A stretch of DNA of 64,000 nt from Pseudomonas arsenicoxydans. GTDB lineage: Bacteria > Pseudomonadota > Gammaproteobacteria > Pseudomonadales > Pseudomonadaceae. Position 1 is the first letter of the stretch, and each line of letters opens with the position of its first letter. The notes below the pieces were generated by a model. That model was not told the origin of the DNA. It made no database searches and saw only the letters and a list, made by a program, of their open reading frames with translations. Position numbers and translations under genes: made by a program. This document shows positions 38,750 to 50,094 of this stretch, one piece after another. The stretch is from NCBI RefSeq assembly GCF_900103875.1, contig NZ_LT629705.1, positions 6,023,001-6,087,000 of the forward strand, in the 5' to 3' direction.

Positions 38750-38767
38750 TGTACTGAAAGCGCTACA
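38750..38767 (+). promoter_or_regulatory. GcsR-type binding site 1
   Basis: TGTACTGAAAGCGCTACA fits the TGTAnCG-N4-CG-n-T-n-C-n style of GcsR sites (published TGTAACG-N4-CGTTCCG) with a 7-4-7 arrangement. Confidence 0.55.
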
Positions 38768-38768
38768 G

Positions 38769-38786
38769 CGGAACGATATCGATACA
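38769..38786 (-). promoter_or_regulatory. GcsR-type binding site 2
   Basis: The minus strand reads TGTATCGATATCGTTCCG, one base in the half-sites away from the published TGTAACG-N4-CGTTCCG. It is one base from site 1, forming a tandem pair. Confidence 0.65.
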
Positions 38787-38849
38787 TCCTCTCCTGATCA
38801 CCGCTGTGCAAGGCTTTGATCCCACTACGCTTTTTTCTTTGCTTCCAGC

Positions 38850-38867
38850 TGTAGCGATTTCGCTACA
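38850..38867 (+). promoter_or_regulatory. GcsR-type binding site 3
   Basis: TGTAGCGATTTCGCTACA is a perfect palindrome with the same 7-4-7 layout, exactly 100 bp after site 1. Confidence 0.6.
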
Positions 38868-38930
38868 GTCATTTAATTCGCTCGGACCAGGTTTATTCAC
38901 AAACCATTGATTCATAAGGGTTTAACAACA

Positions 38931-38948
38931 TTGGCCGCGATTTTGCTT
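38931..38948 (+). promoter_or_regulatory. Sigma-54 promoter of the gcv operon
   Basis: TTGGCCGCGATTTTGCTT has the invariant GG (38933-38934), ten bases, then GC (38945-38946), as required at -24/-12. It is 82 bp before the gcvH ATG and 64-181 bp downstream of the three GcsR-type sites, a normal enhancer distance. Confidence 0.7.
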
Positions 38949-39029
38949 AGTAACCATCTATAAAGCAGGGCTTTAGCCCCAGCATTCCATCGCGTCCACC
39001 AGACGAGTCTGGCCCCCTTAGGAGTTTCC

Positions 39030-39413
39030 ATGAGCGAATTGCGTTTTACTGAAGATCACGAATGGCTGCGCACCGAAGCTGACGGCAGCGTCACAGTCGG
39101 TATCACCGCCTTCGCACAGAACGCCTTGGGCGACGTGGTTTTCGTACAACTGCCTGAGCTGCAGTCCTACGACAAAGGCGCTGAAGCCGCCACAGTGGAA
39201 TCGGTAAAAGCCGCCAGCGGCGTGTACATGCCACTCGACGGTGAAGTGTTGGAAGTGAACCCGGCGCTCGACAGCAGCCCGGAACTGGTCAACGAAGATC
39301 CGCTGGGCGAAGGCTGGTTTTTCCGCTTCAAGCCAGCCGACGCTTCGGCTGTCGCCAACCTGCTGGATCAGGACGCCTACGACCGCCTGATCAAAGCCAA
39401 CGCCGAAGCCTGA
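39030..39413 (+). CDS. gcvH: Glycine cleavage system H protein
   Basis: The lipoyl carrier that shuttles the aminomethyl group between GcvP and GcvT. The 127-residue protein has the lipoyl-attachment Lys60 in [18 protein letters not shown], as in all H proteins. A ribosome site TAGGAG precedes the ATG. It is the first gene of gcvH-gcvP-sdaA-gcvT, expected to be induced by glycine through GcsR. Confidence 0.97.
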   Translation: MSELRFTEDHEWLRTEADGSVTVGITAFAQNALGDVVFVQLPELQSYDKGAEAATVESVKAASGVYMPLDGEVLEVNPALDSSPELVNEDPLGEGWFFRFKPADASAVANLLDQDAYDRLIKANAEA

Positions 39414-39424
39414 GGAGCGCAGAC

Positions 39425-42277
39425 ATGACTCAAGTAAACCTTTCGACCGCCAACGAATTCATCGCCCGCCACATCGGTCCGCGTGCTGGCGACGAGCAAG
39501 CAATGCTCAACAGCCTCGGTTTTGACTCCCTGGAAGCCCTGAGCGCCAGCGTCATTCCCGACAGCATCAAAGGCACCAGCGTCCTCGGCCTCGAAGACGG
39601 TCTGAGCGAGGCCGATGCCCTGGCCTTGATCAAATCCATCGCCGGTAAAAACCAGCTGTTCAAGACCTTCATCGGCCAGGGCTACTACGGCACGCACACG
39701 CCGTCGCCGATCCTGCGCAACCTGTTGGAAAACCCGGCCTGGTACACCGCCTACACCCCGTACCAGCCAGAAATTTCCCAAGGCCGTCTCGAAGCGCTGC
39801 TGAACTTCCAGACCCTGATCAGCGACCTCACCGGCCTGCCGATCGCTAACGCCTCGCTGCTCGACGAAGCCACCGCCGCCGCTGAAGCGATGACCTTCTG
39901 CAAACGCCTGAGCAAGAACAAGGGCAGCCACGCGTTCTTCGCGTCCGTGCATTGCCACCCGCAAACCCTCGACGTACTGCGCACCCGTGCCGAGCCATTG
40001 GGCATCGACGTGGTGGTCGGCGACGAGCGTGAACTGAGCGACGTGACGCCATTCTTCGGCGCGCTGCTGCAATACCCGGCGAGCAACGGTGATGTCTTCG
40101 ACTACCGCGAACTGACCGAACGCTTCCACGCCGCCAACGCGCTGGTCGCCGTCGCGGCTGACCTGCTGGCCCTGACCGTACTGACCCCGCCGGGCGAATT
40201 CGGCGCCGACGTGGCCATCGGCAGCGCGCAACGCTTCGGCGTGCCGCTGGGCTTCGGTGGTCCGCACGCCGCTTACTTCTCGACCAAAGATGCGTTCAAG
40301 CGCGACATGCCGGGCCGTCTGGTCGGTGTCTCCGTGGACCGCTTCGGCAAGCCGGCCCTGCGCCTGGCGATGCAAACCCGCGAGCAACATATCCGCCGCG
40401 AGAAAGCCACGTCGAACATCTGCACCGCACAAGTGCTGCTGGCCAACATCGCCAGCATGTACGCCGTGTACCACGGTCCGAAAGGCCTGACGCAGATTGC
40501 CAACCGCGTGCATCACCTGACCGCGATTCTGGCCAAAGGCTTGAGCACCATCGGCCTGAACGTCGAGCAGGAAACCTTCTTCGACACCCTGACGATCAAG
40601 ACCGGCGCCAACACCGCCGCATTGCACGACAAGGCGCGCACCCAGCAGATCAACCTGCGTGTGGTCGATGCTGAGCGTCTGGGCCTGTCCCTCGACGAAA
40701 CCACCTCGCAAGCCGACGTGGAAACCCTGTGGGCCCTGCTCGCCGACGGCAAAACCCTGCCGGACTTCGCCGCCCTCGCCGCGTCCGTGGTCAGCACCTT
40801 CCCGGCCGCACTGGTCCGCCAATCGCCGATCCTCAGCCACCCTGTGTTCAACCGTTATCATTCGGAAACCGAGCTGATGCGCTACCTGCGCAAGCTCGCC
40901 GACAAGGACCTGGCGCTGGATCGCACCATGATCCCGCTGGGTTCGTGCACGATGAAACTCAACGCTGCCAGCGAAATGATCCCGGTCACCTGGGCTGAAT
41001 TCGGTGCCCTGCACCCGTTCGCTCCGGCCGAGCAAAGCGCTGGTTACCAGCAACTGACCGACGAACTGGAAGCGATGCTCTGCGCCGCGACTGGCTATGA
41101 CGCGATCTCGCTGCAACCGAACGCCGGCTCCCAAGGTGAATACGCCGGCCTGCTGGCGATTCGTGCCTATCACCAGAGCCGTGGCGAAGACCGTCGCGAC
41201 ATCTGCCTGATCCCGTCCTCGGCCCACGGCACCAACCCGGCGACCGCCAACATGGCCGGTATGCGCGTAGTCGTCACCGCGTGCGATGCCCGTGGCAACG
41301 TCGACATCGAAGACCTGCGCGCCAAGGCCATCGAGCACCGCGAACACCTCGCTGCGCTGATGATCACTTATCCGTCGACCCACGGTGTGTTCGAAGAAGG
41401 CATCCGCGAAATCTGCGGCATCATTCATGACCACGGCGGCCAGGTGTACATCGACGGCGCCAACATGAACGCAATGGTCGGCCTGTGTGCGCCGGGCAAG
41501 TTCGGCGGCGACGTGTCGCACCTGAACCTGCACAAGACCTTCTGCATTCCGCACGGCGGTGGCGGCCCGGGCGTTGGCCCGATTGGCGTGAAGTCGCACC
41601 TGACGCCGTTCCTGCCGGGTCACGGCACCATGGAACGCAAGGAAGGCGCGGTCTGCGCGGCACCGTTCGGCAGCGCGAGCATTCTGCCGATCACCTGGAT
41701 GTACATTCGGATGATGGGTGGCGCGGGTCTCAAGCGTGCTTCGCAACTGGCGATTCTCAACGCCAACTACATTTCCCGCCGCCTCGAAGAGCACTACCCG
41801 GTGCTGTACACCGGCAGCAACGGCCTGGTGGCGCACGAATGCATCCTCGACCTGCGCCCGCTGAAAGACAGCAGCGGCATCAGCGTCGATGACGTCGCCA
41901 AGCGCCTGATCGACTTCGGCTTCCACGCCCCGACCATGTCGTTCCCGGTCGCCGGCACGCTGATGATCGAGCCGACCGAAAGCGAATCCAAGGAGGAACT
42001 GGACCGTTTCTGCGACGCCATGATCCGCATCCGCGAAGAAATCCGCGCCGTGGAAAACGGCACCCTGGACAAGGAAGACAACCCGCTGAAAAACGCTCCG
42101 CACACCGCCGCGGAAATCGTCGGCGAGTGGACGCACCCGTACAGCCGTGAGCAAGCGGTGTACCCGGTTGCGTCGCTGATCGAAGGCAAGTACTGGCCAC
42201 CGGTCGGCCGCGTCGACAACGTGTTTGGCGATCGCAACCTGGTTTGCGCCTGCCCGTCGATCGAAAGCTACGCTTAA
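39425..42277 (+). CDS. gcvP: Glycine dehydrogenase (aminomethyl-transferring), P protein
   Basis: Decarboxylates glycine with PLP and passes the aminomethyl group to lipoyl-GcvH. The 950-residue protein is the single-chain dimeric form with two related halves. The PLP lysine is Lys704 in [17 protein letters not shown]. It starts 11 bp after gcvH with GGAG upstream. The third P. aeruginosa operon gene, glyA2, does not follow; sdaA comes next after a repeat. Confidence 0.97.
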   Translation: MTQVNLSTANEFIARHIGPRAGDEQAMLNSLGFDSLEALSASVIPDSIKGTSVLGLEDGLSEADALALIKSIAGKNQLFKTFIGQGYYGTHTPSPILRNLLENPAWYTAYTPYQPEISQGRLEALLNFQTLISDLTGLPIANASLLDEATAAAEAMTFCKRLSKNKGSHAFFASVHCHPQTLDVLRTRAEPLGIDVVVGDERELSDVTPFFGALLQYPASNGDVFDYRELTERFHAANALVAVAADLLALTVLTPPGEFGADVAIGSAQRFGVPLGFGGPHAAYFSTKDAFKRDMPGRLVGVSVDRFGKPALRLAMQTREQHIRREKATSNICTAQVLLANIASMYAVYHGPKGLTQIANRVHHLTAILAKGLSTIGLNVEQETFFDTLTIKTGANTAALHDKARTQQINLRVVDAERLGLSLDETTSQADVETLWALLADGKTLPDFAALAASVVSTFPAALVRQSPILSHPVFNRYHSETELMRYLRKLADKDLALDRTMIPLGSCTMKLNAASEMIPVTWAEFGALHPFAPAEQSAGYQQLTDELEAMLCAATGYDAISLQPNAGSQGEYAGLLAIRAYHQSRGEDRRDICLIPSSAHGTNPATANMAGMRVVVTACDARGNVDIEDLRAKAIEHREHLAALMITYPSTHGVFEEGIREICGIIHDHGGQVYIDGANMNAMVGLCAPGKFGGDVSHLNLHKTFCIPHGGGGPGVGPIGVKSHLTPFLPGHGTMERKEGAVCAAPFGSASILPITWMYIRMMGGAGLKRASQLAILNANYISRRLEEHYPVLYTGSNGLVAHECILDLRPLKDSSGISVDDVAKRLIDFGFHAPTMSFPVAGTLMIEPTESESKEELDRFCDAMIRIREEIRAVENGTLDKEDNPLKNAPHTAAEIVGEWTHPYSREQAVYPVASLIEGKYWPPVGRVDNVFGDRNLVCACPSIESYA

Positions 42278-42289
42278 AAGAAGCAGCAA

Positions 42290-42376
42290 TAAGCTTCGAG
42301 CCTCAAGCTGCAAGCTTCAAACGACAAGTCAAAAGCTAACTGCTTTTACTTGCAGCTTGGAGCTTGCAGCTTACAA
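42290..42376. repeat. AAGCTTGCAGCTTG-type inverted repeat between gcvP and sdaA
   Basis: Arms such as AAGCTGCAAGCTT and TTGCAGCTTGGAGCTTGCAG pair with each other several ways. This is a different repeat class from the GTGGGAG elements. It lies where glyA2 stands in P. aeruginosa. Confidence 0.75.
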
Positions 42377-42396
42377 CTGCGCCGCAGGAGCCCCCC

Positions 42397-43773
<1,377 letters not shown>

Positions 43774-43811
43774 TGCGCCCGCGCATCGGCCTACTTTTTC
43801 AGGAGCTGAAT

Positions 43812-44936
43812 ATGTCCACCGAACACCTGTTGAAAACCCCGTTGCACGCTCTGCACATCGAACTTGGCGCCCGCATGGTGCCGTTCGCCGGCTACGACAT
43901 GCCCGTGCAATACCCGCTGGGCGTGATGAAAGAACACCAGCACACCCGTGATCAGGCCGGGCTGTTCGATGTCTCGCACATGGGGCAGATCCGCCTGACC
44001 AGCGCCAATGCCGCCAAGGCCCTGGAAACCCTGGTGCCGGTAGACATCATCGACTTGCCGGTGGGCATGCAACGCTACGCGATGTTCACCAACGAAACCG
44101 GTGGCATCCTCGACGACCTGATGGTCGCCAATCTGGGTAACGACGAGCTGTTCCTGGTGGTTAACGCCGCTTGCAAGGATCAGGACCTGGCGCACCTGCG
44201 CCAACACATCGGCGATCAGTGCACCATCGAGCCACTCTTCGAAGAACGCGCGTTGCTGGCGTTGCAAGGTCCGGCGGCAGTCACTGTGCTCGCGCGCCTG
44301 GCGCCTGAAGTGGCGAAGATGACCTTCATGCAGTTCACCCGTGTGAAACTGCTGGGCGTGGACTGCTTTGTCAGCCGTTCGGGCTACACCGGTGAAGACG
44401 GTTTCGAAATCTCCGTGCCGGCGGCCAACGCCGAAGCCCTGGCTCGCGCCCTGCTGGCCGAGCCTGAAGTGGCAGCCATCGGCCTTGGCGCCCGCGATTC
44501 GCTGCGCCTGGAAGCCGGCCTGTGCCTCTACGGCCACGACATGAACACCGACACCACCCCAATCGAAGCCAGCCTGTTGTGGGCCATCTCCAAGCCACGT
44601 CGCGCCGATGGCGCACGGGCTGGCGGCTTCCCTGGCGCTGAAACCGTATTCGCGCAACAGCAAAACGGCGTCAGCCGCAAACGCGTCGGCTTGCTGCCCC
44701 AGGAACGCACTCCGGTGCGCGAAGGCGCTGAAATCGTCAATGAAGCAGGCGACATCATCGGCACCGTGTGCAGCGGCGGTTTTGGCCCCACCTTGGGCGG
44801 TCCTTTGGCGATGGGTTACCTCGACAGCAAGTACATCGCCATCGACACACCCGTTTGGGCGATTGTTCGTGGGAAAAAGGTGCCTTTGCTTGTAAGCAAA
44901 ATGCCATTTGTTGCACAACGCTACTATCGCGGCTGA
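43812..44936 (+). CDS. gcvT: Glycine cleavage system T protein (aminomethyltransferase)
   Basis: Releases ammonia from the H-bound aminomethyl group and forms methylene-tetrahydrofolate. The 374-residue protein has [14 protein letters not shown] near the N terminus, [26 protein letters not shown] and [18 protein letters not shown], all family marks. The ATG at 43812 follows AGGAG by 6 bases. It is the last gene of the operon, followed by a nested palindrome. Confidence 0.96.
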   Translation: MSTEHLLKTPLHALHIELGARMVPFAGYDMPVQYPLGVMKEHQHTRDQAGLFDVSHMGQIRLTSANAAKALETLVPVDIIDLPVGMQRYAMFTNETGGILDDLMVANLGNDELFLVVNAACKDQDLAHLRQHIGDQCTIEPLFEERALLALQGPAAVTVLARLAPEVAKMTFMQFTRVKLLGVDCFVSRSGYTGEDGFEISVPAANAEALARALLAEPEVAAIGLGARDSLRLEAGLCLYGHDMNTDTTPIEASLLWAISKPRRADGARAGGFPGAETVFAQQQNGVSRKRVGLLPQERTPVREGAEIVNEAGDIIGTVCSGGFGPTLGGPLAMGYLDSKYIAIDTPVWAIVRGKKVPLLVSKMPFVAQRYYRG

Positions 44937-44953
44937 TTGACTGTTTCTATAAG

Positions 44954-44997
44954 TAACGCGGTTGCGTTAACAGTGCACTAATGTGTAACGCAACCGC
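44954..44997. repeat. Nested palindrome downstream of gcvT
   Basis: GCGGTTGCGTTA (44958-44969) pairs with TAACGCAACCGC (44986-44997), and the left part alone forms TAACGC-GGTT-GCGTTA. The loop holds the palindrome AGTGCACT. No T-run follows, so either a weak terminator or a protein site. Confidence 0.65.
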
Positions 44998-44999
44998 CA

Positions 45000-45339
45000 T
45001 AAAATAGTGCATGTCGTTGGCTCTAAGCTTCGTTTATGAACTTTGCTTATAACGTCCGAAAACAATTGAACCTCCTTATCGAATAAGCCCGCACTAGTGA
45101 ACACGCTAATCCCGCAACCTCAGCAAAACCGGGCCTCTCACAGGGCTTGTTTTTTCTCTCGTAGTTGGCGTAGAGTTTGTTCACTGTGTTTGCATGGGTC
45201 GCTTGGAATCGTGACCTGGGCAGTAGCCTACAAGTTAGCTACATCCCGTTCGACGTCTTCTTACTCTCCTGCAACCAGCCCCAGTACTCTTTCATGAGAA
45301 AGAGACTGTCATTAATTTTTGCGTCAAAGGAAATAAGAA
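45000..45339 (+). promoter_or_regulatory. Intergenic region and likely long leader of the cold-shock gene
   Basis: The 340 bp before the CspA-type gene hold no credible gene. Cold-shock mRNAs usually have long structured 5' leaders, which probably accounts for part of it. I cannot fix the promoter. The ribosome site is AAAGGAAATAAGAA right before the ATG. Confidence 0.5.
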
Positions 45340-45552
45340 ATGTCCCAACGTCAGAGCGGTACCGTCAAGTGGTTTAACGACGAGAAAGGTTTTGGTTTTA
45401 TCACTCCTGAAAGCGGTCCGGATCTGTTCGTGCATTTCCGCGCCATCCAGGGCAACGGCTTCAAGAGCCTGAAAGAAGGCCAGAAAGTGACTTTCGTTGC
45501 TGTGCAAGGCCAGAAAGGCATGCAGGCTGACGAAGTACAAGCAGAAGCTTAA
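45340..45552 (+). CDS. CspA-family cold-shock protein
   Basis: The 70-residue single cold-shock domain binds single-stranded RNA and DNA through RNP1 (KGFGFI, residues 17-22) and RNP2 (LFVHF, 29-33), and probably melts mRNA structures. It starts [18 protein letters not shown], like CapB/CspA of Pseudomonas. It is monocistronic with a strong terminator. I cannot say which paralogue it is. Confidence 0.95.
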   Translation: MSQRQSGTVKWFNDEKGFGFITPESGPDLFVHFRAIQGNGFKSLKEGQKVTFVAVQGQKGMQADEVQAEA

Positions 45553-45564
45553 TCTTCTGTAACG

Positions 45565-45599
45565 AAAAAGCCCCTGATGCTGACATCAGGGGCTTTTTT
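45565..45599 (+). terminator. Terminator of the cold-shock gene
   Basis: AAAAAGCCCCTGATG pairs with CATCAGGGGCTTTTT across CTGA. It is a classical Rho-independent terminator. Confidence 0.95.
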
Positions 45600-45646
45600 G
45601 TGCGCGTAAATCCGTAAAATGGCTTCTTTTGTGTCCAGAGGCTGCG

Positions 45647-46135
45647 ATGTCCAAACACCTGCTCACTCCCCAGGGCGACTTCCCCGCCGCCACCTTGGGT
45701 CGGCGCCTGGCAGCCATGTTCTATGACTTTCTGTTGTGTACCGCGCTGCTGATCGTCACCAGCGGCATCTACAAGATGATCCAGATGGCAATCATCGGCG
45801 AAGACAAGATGCGCGCCCTCACCGAAGCCGGCGCGCTGGACGGCGATCCGTTGCTGTCGACGGTGCTGTTGTTCGTGTTGTTTGGCTTCTTTGCCAAGTT
45901 CTGGACCTGGTCCGGTCAGACGCTGGGCATGCAGGTGTGGTGCATCCGCGTGCAGAACGCCGACGGCTCGTCCATCAGCCTGTGGCAGGCGCTGTTGCGG
46001 TTTGTGGTGTCGATCGCGTCGTTGCTGTGCGTTGGCCTGGGCTTCATCTGGTCGCTGTTCGATAAACAGAAACGCAGCTGGCATGACATCTACTCCAACA
46101 CCCGGATTGTGCGCGTCCCGAAAAAGACCAAGTAA
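45647..46135 (+). CDS. RDD family membrane protein
   Basis: A 162-residue protein starting MSKHLLTPQG. It has the RDD signature LGRRLAAMFYDFLL with the conserved Arg and Asp in the first helix, three predicted membrane helices, and WHDIYSNTRIV at the end. The role of the family is uncertain; transport has been proposed for some. The preceding AGAGG supports this start. It is monocistronic, with a REPIN after the stop. Confidence 0.85.
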   Translation: MSKHLLTPQGDFPAATLGRRLAAMFYDFLLCTALLIVTSGIYKMIQMAIIGEDKMRALTEAGALDGDPLLSTVLLFVLFGFFAKFWTWSGQTLGMQVWCIRVQNADGSSISLWQALLRFVVSIASLLCVGLGFIWSLFDKQKRSWHDIYSNTRIVRVPKKTK

Positions 46136-46154
46136 TTCAGCCATGCAGAAACCA

Positions 46155-46245
46155 CTGTGGGAGCGAGCCTGCTCGCGATGCGGACTGACAGCGAACATTG
46201 ATGTCGACTGATAGACCGCAATCGCGAGCAGGATCGCTCCCACAG
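46155..46245. repeat. GTGGGAG-type REPIN
   Basis: CTGTGGGAGCGAGCCTGCTC and its inverse with one change flank about 45 bp. It separates the convergent RDD and nadA genes. Confidence 0.9.
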
Positions 46246-46259
46246 TTTTTTGCGTGATT

Positions 46260-47318
46260 TTAAGCGTTACCAGCCAGCTTCATCCGCGCAGCCTGGGTGA
46301 AGTCGAGCATCCGCTTCAACGGTCGAATCGCTTGCGGAATCAACGCCGGGTCAACAAAGATCTCGTTCGCCCCTTCCTTCAAGCTCTTGAGCAAGCGCTC
46401 AAGGGTATTCATCGCCATCCAAGGGCAGTGCGCGCAACTGCGGCAGGCCGCGCCGTTACCGGCCGTTGGCGCCTCGATGAAGACCTTGTCCGGGCACAGC
46501 TGCTGCATCTTGTAGAAGATGCCGCGATCGGTGGCGACGATCAGGGTCTTGTTCGGCAGGCTCTTCGCCGCCGCAATCAACTGACTGGTGGAACCCACGG
46601 CGTCTGCCAGCTCGATCACTGATGTCGGCGACTCCGGGTGCACCAGAATCGCGGCGTCCGGGTATAGCGCCTTCATGTCTTCGAGCTGCTCGGACTTGAA
46701 CTCTTCGTGAACGATGCAGGCACCGTCCCACAGCAGCATGTCCGCACCGGTCTGACGCTGGATGTAGGTGCCCAGGTGTTTGTCCGGGCCCCAGATGATG
46801 GTCTCGCCGTTATCCATCAGGCTTTCGACGATTTCCAGCGCGCAGCTGGACGTCACTACCCAGTCCGCACGCGCTTTGACCGCCGCTGAGGTGTTGGCAT
46901 AGACCACCACAGTACGTTCCGGGTGTTGATCGCAGAACGCCGAAAACTCGTCCACCGGGCAACCCAGGTCCAGCGAGCACGTCGCTTCGAGGGTCGGCAT
47001 CAGTATGCGTTTTTCAGGATTGAGGATCTTAGCGGTTTCGCCCATGAACTTCACACCGGCAACGACCACGGTCTTGGCCGGGTGAGCGCTGCCGAAACGA
47101 GCCATCTCCAGTGAGTCGGAGACGCAACCACCGGTTTCTTCGGCCAGGGCCTGAATCACCGGATCGCAATAGAAGTGAGCAACCAGCACCGCGTCCTGAG
47201 CCTTGAGCTCGGCAGCGATGGCGGCACGATAGAAAGCTTCCTCCTCGGCGGTCAGCGGCTTGGGCTGCTTGGCGTCGAGGTGAGCTTGAACCAGAAGGCG
47301 TTCGGAAATCTGCGTCAT
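46260..47318 (-). CDS. nadA: Quinolinate synthase A
   Basis: Condenses iminoaspartate with dihydroxyacetone phosphate to quinolinate in NAD synthesis. The 352-residue protein has [18 protein letters not shown] near the N terminus and the three cluster cysteines in [16 protein letters not shown] context, [16 protein letters not shown] and nearby. It uses a 4Fe-4S cluster. It is monocistronic, downstream of tRNA-Lys. Confidence 0.96.
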   Translation of the reverse strand: MTQISERLLVQAHLDAKQPKPLTAEEEAFYRAAIAAELKAQDAVLVAHFYCDPVIQALAEETGGCVSDSLEMARFGSAHPAKTVVVAGVKFMGETAKILNPEKRILMPTLEATCSLDLGCPVDEFSAFCDQHPERTVVVYANTSAAVKARADWVVTSSCALEIVESLMDNGETIIWGPDKHLGTYIQRQTGADMLLWDGACIVHEEFKSEQLEDMKALYPDAAILVHPESPTSVIELADAVGSTSQLIAAAKSLPNKTLIVATDRGIFYKMQQLCPDKVFIEAPTAGNGAACRSCAHCPWMAMNTLERLLKSLKEGANEIFVDPALIPQAIRPLKRMLDFTQAARMKLAGNA

Positions 47319-47590
47319 GTTTGCAAGACCTGCAGGCGCATTCGCGCGAAAGTCGAGTATACACCCGGCTCCGGACCCTTCAGGGTACCGCCGGAGAGTG
47401 AGTATTCATCAGGCACGGACAGCGGTGAAGAGGCGCAAGGCTACAGAATATCGGCTGGATGCAAAAGATGATTCTGACCTGTGCCATGTGGTGCAGCCCC
47501 GCCAGGAGGCCAGCACAAATCGCGGACAAAAAAAAATCCGGAAATCCTCACTTGCGTGGGCCTTCCAGACTTTTAAAACTGCTACAAAAA

Positions 47591-47666
47591 TGGTGGGTCG
47601 TGTGGGATTCGAACCTACGACCAATTGGTTAAAAGCCAACTGCTCTACCAACTGAGCTAACGACCC
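47591..47666 (-). tRNA. tRNA-Lys (anticodon UUU)
   Basis: The minus strand folds as a normal 76-base tRNA. The acceptor stem is GGGTCGT/ACGACCC, the D-loop contains AGCTCAGTTGGTAGAGC, the anticodon loop is CTTTTAA, the T-arm contains GGTTCGAATCC, and CCA is encoded. Confidence 0.97.
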
Positions 47667-47729
47667 GCTGTGTGGTGGCGCGTATAATACTGATTTTTAA
47701 GGACTATTCAACACCTAATTTAAAATAAA

Positions 47730-48422
47730 TCAAAAATAAGGTGTTGGGTCGCTTACGCCGGCTGCTGCAAAGCCTTCCGCACGCAGTCGGCAGCTGTCGC
47801 ATTTGCCGCACGCACGGCCATTGTCGTCGGCCTGATAGCAAGAAACGGTCAGCCCGTAATCGACACCCAGCTTCACGCCTGCCTGCACGATCTGCGCCTT
47901 GCTGAGGTTCTGCAGTGGCGCCTGAATACGGAAGCCATTGCCTTCTACACCCGCCTTGGTCGCCAGATTGGCCATGCGCTCGAAGGACTCGATGAACTCA
48001 GGCCGGCAGTCTGGATAACCGGAGTAATCCACGGCGTTCACACCAATAAAGATGTCACGTGCGCCCAGCACCTCAGCCCAACCCAGCGCGAGGGACAGAA
48101 ACACCGTGTTGCGCGCAGGCACGTAAGTCACCGGAATACCTTCGCCCGGCACCTCCGGCACGTCGATGCTGCTATCGGTCAACGCCGAACCGCCGATACC
48201 GTTCAGGTTCAGGCCGATCACCTTGTGCTCGACCACACCAAGGTCGCGGGCAACACGCTCAGCCGCGTGCAATTCGGCGTGGGAACGCTGACCGTAGTCA
48301 AAGCTCATGGTGTAGCAGCTGTAGCCTTCGGCACGGGCCATGGCCACGACAGTCGCCGAATCCAGGCCGCCGGACAGCAGGATGACCGCACGCTTTTCAG
48401 TAGTGTTCAGTTGTTCAGTCAT
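47730..48422 (-). CDS. queC: 7-cyano-7-deazaguanine (preQ0) synthase
   Basis: Makes preQ0 from carboxydeazaguanine, ATP and ammonia on the way to queuosine. The 230-residue protein has the ATP pyrophosphatase loop [12 protein letters not shown] near the N terminus and four zinc cysteines at the C terminus ([17 protein letters not shown]). The chosen ATG gives [13 protein letters not shown] directly after the queE stop. The frame to 48524 lies inside queE. Confidence 0.96.
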   Translation of the reverse strand: MTEQLNTTEKRAVILLSGGLDSATVVAMARAEGYSCYTMSFDYGQRSHAELHAAERVARDLGVVEHKVIGLNLNGIGGSALTDSSIDVPEVPGEGIPVTYVPARNTVFLSLALGWAEVLGARDIFIGVNAVDYSGYPDCRPEFIESFERMANLATKAGVEGNGFRIQAPLQNLSKAQIVQAGVKLGVDYGLTVSCYQADDNGRACGKCDSCRLRAEGFAAAGVSDPTPYF

Positions 48423-48423
48423 C

Positions 48424-49071
48424 TCAGCGCCCCGGCTCGTCATTCCAAAGATATTTATGCAGCTGCAATTGCAGACGCACTGGCAGGTTGTCCGCCACCA
48501 CCCAGTCAGCCAGGTCCCGCGCATTCAGGTCGTGATGACTTGGCGAGAACAGGACTTCGCCTGCTCGCTGGTCGAGACCGTACTGGATGAGTTTGGACAC
48601 CGCCCAGTCGTAGTCTTCCCGCGAGCAGATGACAAACTTCACCTGGTCGTTGGGCGTGAGCAGTTCGATGTTCTCGTAGCGGTTGCGGTGCGCTTCTTTT
48701 GAACCCGGGGTTTTCAAGTCGACAACACGACTGACCCGGGAATCTACCGCCGAGATGTCGAGAGCACCACTGGTTTCCAGTGACACTTCGTAACCGGCAT
48801 CACACAACTGCTTGAGCAATGGGATGGCATTCGGCTGGGCCAACGGCTCGCCGCCGGTGACACAGACATAACGCGGACGAAAACCGGCCACTTGCTCGAG
48901 GATGTCGTCGAGCGTGCGCACGGTGCCGCCAGTGAACGCATAAGCGCTGTCGCAGTATTGGCAACGCAATGGGCAACCGGTCAGGCGCACAAAAACAGTG
49001 GGCAGCCCGGCAGTCCGCGTTTCCCCCTGCAACGAGTAGAAAACTTCGGTGATTCTCAATGTGTCTTGCAT
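48424..49071 (-). CDS. queE: 7-carboxy-7-deazaguanine synthase
   Basis: A radical-SAM enzyme that makes carboxydeazaguanine in queuosine synthesis. The 215-residue protein has cluster cysteines 33, 37 and 40 in [13 protein letters not shown] (CX3CX2C), and [11 protein letters not shown] for SAM binding. It directly precedes queC, forming a pair after the tol-pal-cpoB operon. Confidence 0.95.
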   Translation of the reverse strand: MQDTLRITEVFYSLQGETRTAGLPTVFVRLTGCPLRCQYCDSAYAFTGGTVRTLDDILEQVAGFRPRYVCVTGGEPLAQPNAIPLLKQLCDAGYEVSLETSGALDISAVDSRVSRVVDLKTPGSKEAHRNRYENIELLTPNDQVKFVICSREDYDWAVSKLIQYGLDQRAGEVLFSPSHHDLNARDLADWVVADNLPVRLQLQLHKYLWNDEPGR

Positions 49072-49187
49072 AGTCGCCACGGGCATGACAGCTAAACAGG
49101 CTGTCCGCCTCCGTCAGGCACTTCAAGGAACCCCGCCATCGCGCAGATCCCAAGAAGCGTGTTTCAAAAAAGGGTGTGAATTCTAAC

Positions 49188-49213
49188 GAAAAAACCCGCG
49201 ACAAGCGCGGGTT
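49188..49213 (-). terminator. Terminator of the tol-pal-cpoB operon
   Basis: AAACCCGCG and CGCGGGTTT form the stem around ACAAG. On the minus strand a six-T run follows. It is 24 bp beyond cpoB. Confidence 0.85.
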
Positions 49214-49236
49214 TCTTCAAAACGAGTTTCACAGGC

Positions 49237-50088
49237 CTACATTTTTTGCAGATCACGCTGGGCCAGTTGAGCAGCGGAAGTGCCCGGGTATTGCGACACC
49301 ACCTGCTGCAAAATGCCTTTTACCTTGTCGGTATGACCGAGGCGGCGTTCTACATCAGCCAGCTTGTACAGCGAATCAGGCACTTTTGGATGCTTTGGAT
49401 ACAGCTGCGAAACCTTGGCAAAAGCCTGACCCGCGCCTTGCAGATCACCTTTGGCCAAATTCACTTCGCCCAACCAGTACTGGGCATTGCCCGCGTATTG
49501 GCTGTTCGGGTATTTGCGCAGAAATGCGGCAAAAGCCTGGCTGGCCTTGTCGAAATCCTTGGCTTTGATCAGGTCGAAGGCTGCGTCGTAGTACAGCTTT
49601 TCCTTCGCCGGATCGGCCGGTTCGCTACCCGCAGCGGGTGCCTGCGCGGCTGCAGCTGAGGCTGCCGCTCCTGCACTTGCGCCGACTGCAGCACCGGGGG
49701 CATTCAAATTGCCACCGGTGGAAGAATTATCAGGAGTTGCGGCTGGTGCTACGCCGGATCCTATGCGCCGATCAAGATCCTGGTATCGCTCCAGGTTTTC
49801 TTGCTTCATGCGCGCTACATCATTTTGCAGAACTTCGATCACGCCCTGTTGACGTGAAATCTGCTCCTGCATCGATTGCAGTTGGTTGAACAGCTCGCCC
49901 TGTGCCGAGACAGGGGCCGAAACCCCTCCCCCGGCATAGGCGCCGTTCGTACCGTAACCCGCAGGCGGATAACTGCTCCCGCTATTGTTATAACCGGAGT
50001 TGTTATCGACCACAGGAACCGCAGCCCACACCGCAAGCGATGTGAGACTGAGAGCCAAAACAGTTACAGCACGACGGCACGTTCGCAT
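49237..50088 (-). CDS. cpoB: Cell division coordinator CpoB (YbgF)
   Basis: A periplasmic protein of 283 residues that links Tol-Pal constriction with peptidoglycan synthesis. It has a signal peptide (cut near AVWA), a coiled coil (about 60-100, LFNQLQSMQEQISRQQGVIEVLQ read in parts), a low-complexity Ala/Pro/Gly linker, and a C-terminal TPR region (YYDAAFDLIKAKDFDKASQAF). It is the last gene of tolQRAB-pal-cpoB. Confidence 0.94.
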   Translation of the reverse strand: MRTCRRAVTVLALSLTSLAVWAAVPVVDNNSGYNNSGSSYPPAGYGTNGAYAGGGVSAPVSAQGELFNQLQSMQEQISRQQGVIEVLQNDVARMKQENLERYQDLDRRIGSGVAPAATPDNSSTGGNLNAPGAAVGASAGAAASAAAAQAPAAGSEPADPAKEKLYYDAAFDLIKAKDFDKASQAFAAFLRKYPNSQYAGNAQYWLGEVNLAKGDLQGAGQAFAKVSQLYPKHPKVPDSLYKLADVERRLGHTDKVKGILQQVVSQYPGTSAAQLAQRDLQKM

Positions 50089-50094
50089 GACGAA

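Noticed and set aside
39377..42313. A 978-codon open frame on the minus strand opposite gcvP
   Set aside because: It is a shadow of gcvP caused by high third-position GC. It has no family features, and gcvP on the plus strand is certain.
47520..47545. A possible terminator after tRNA-Lys (nine A residues next to ATCCGGAAATCC)
   Set aside because: The stem is too short and imperfect to support with confidence.
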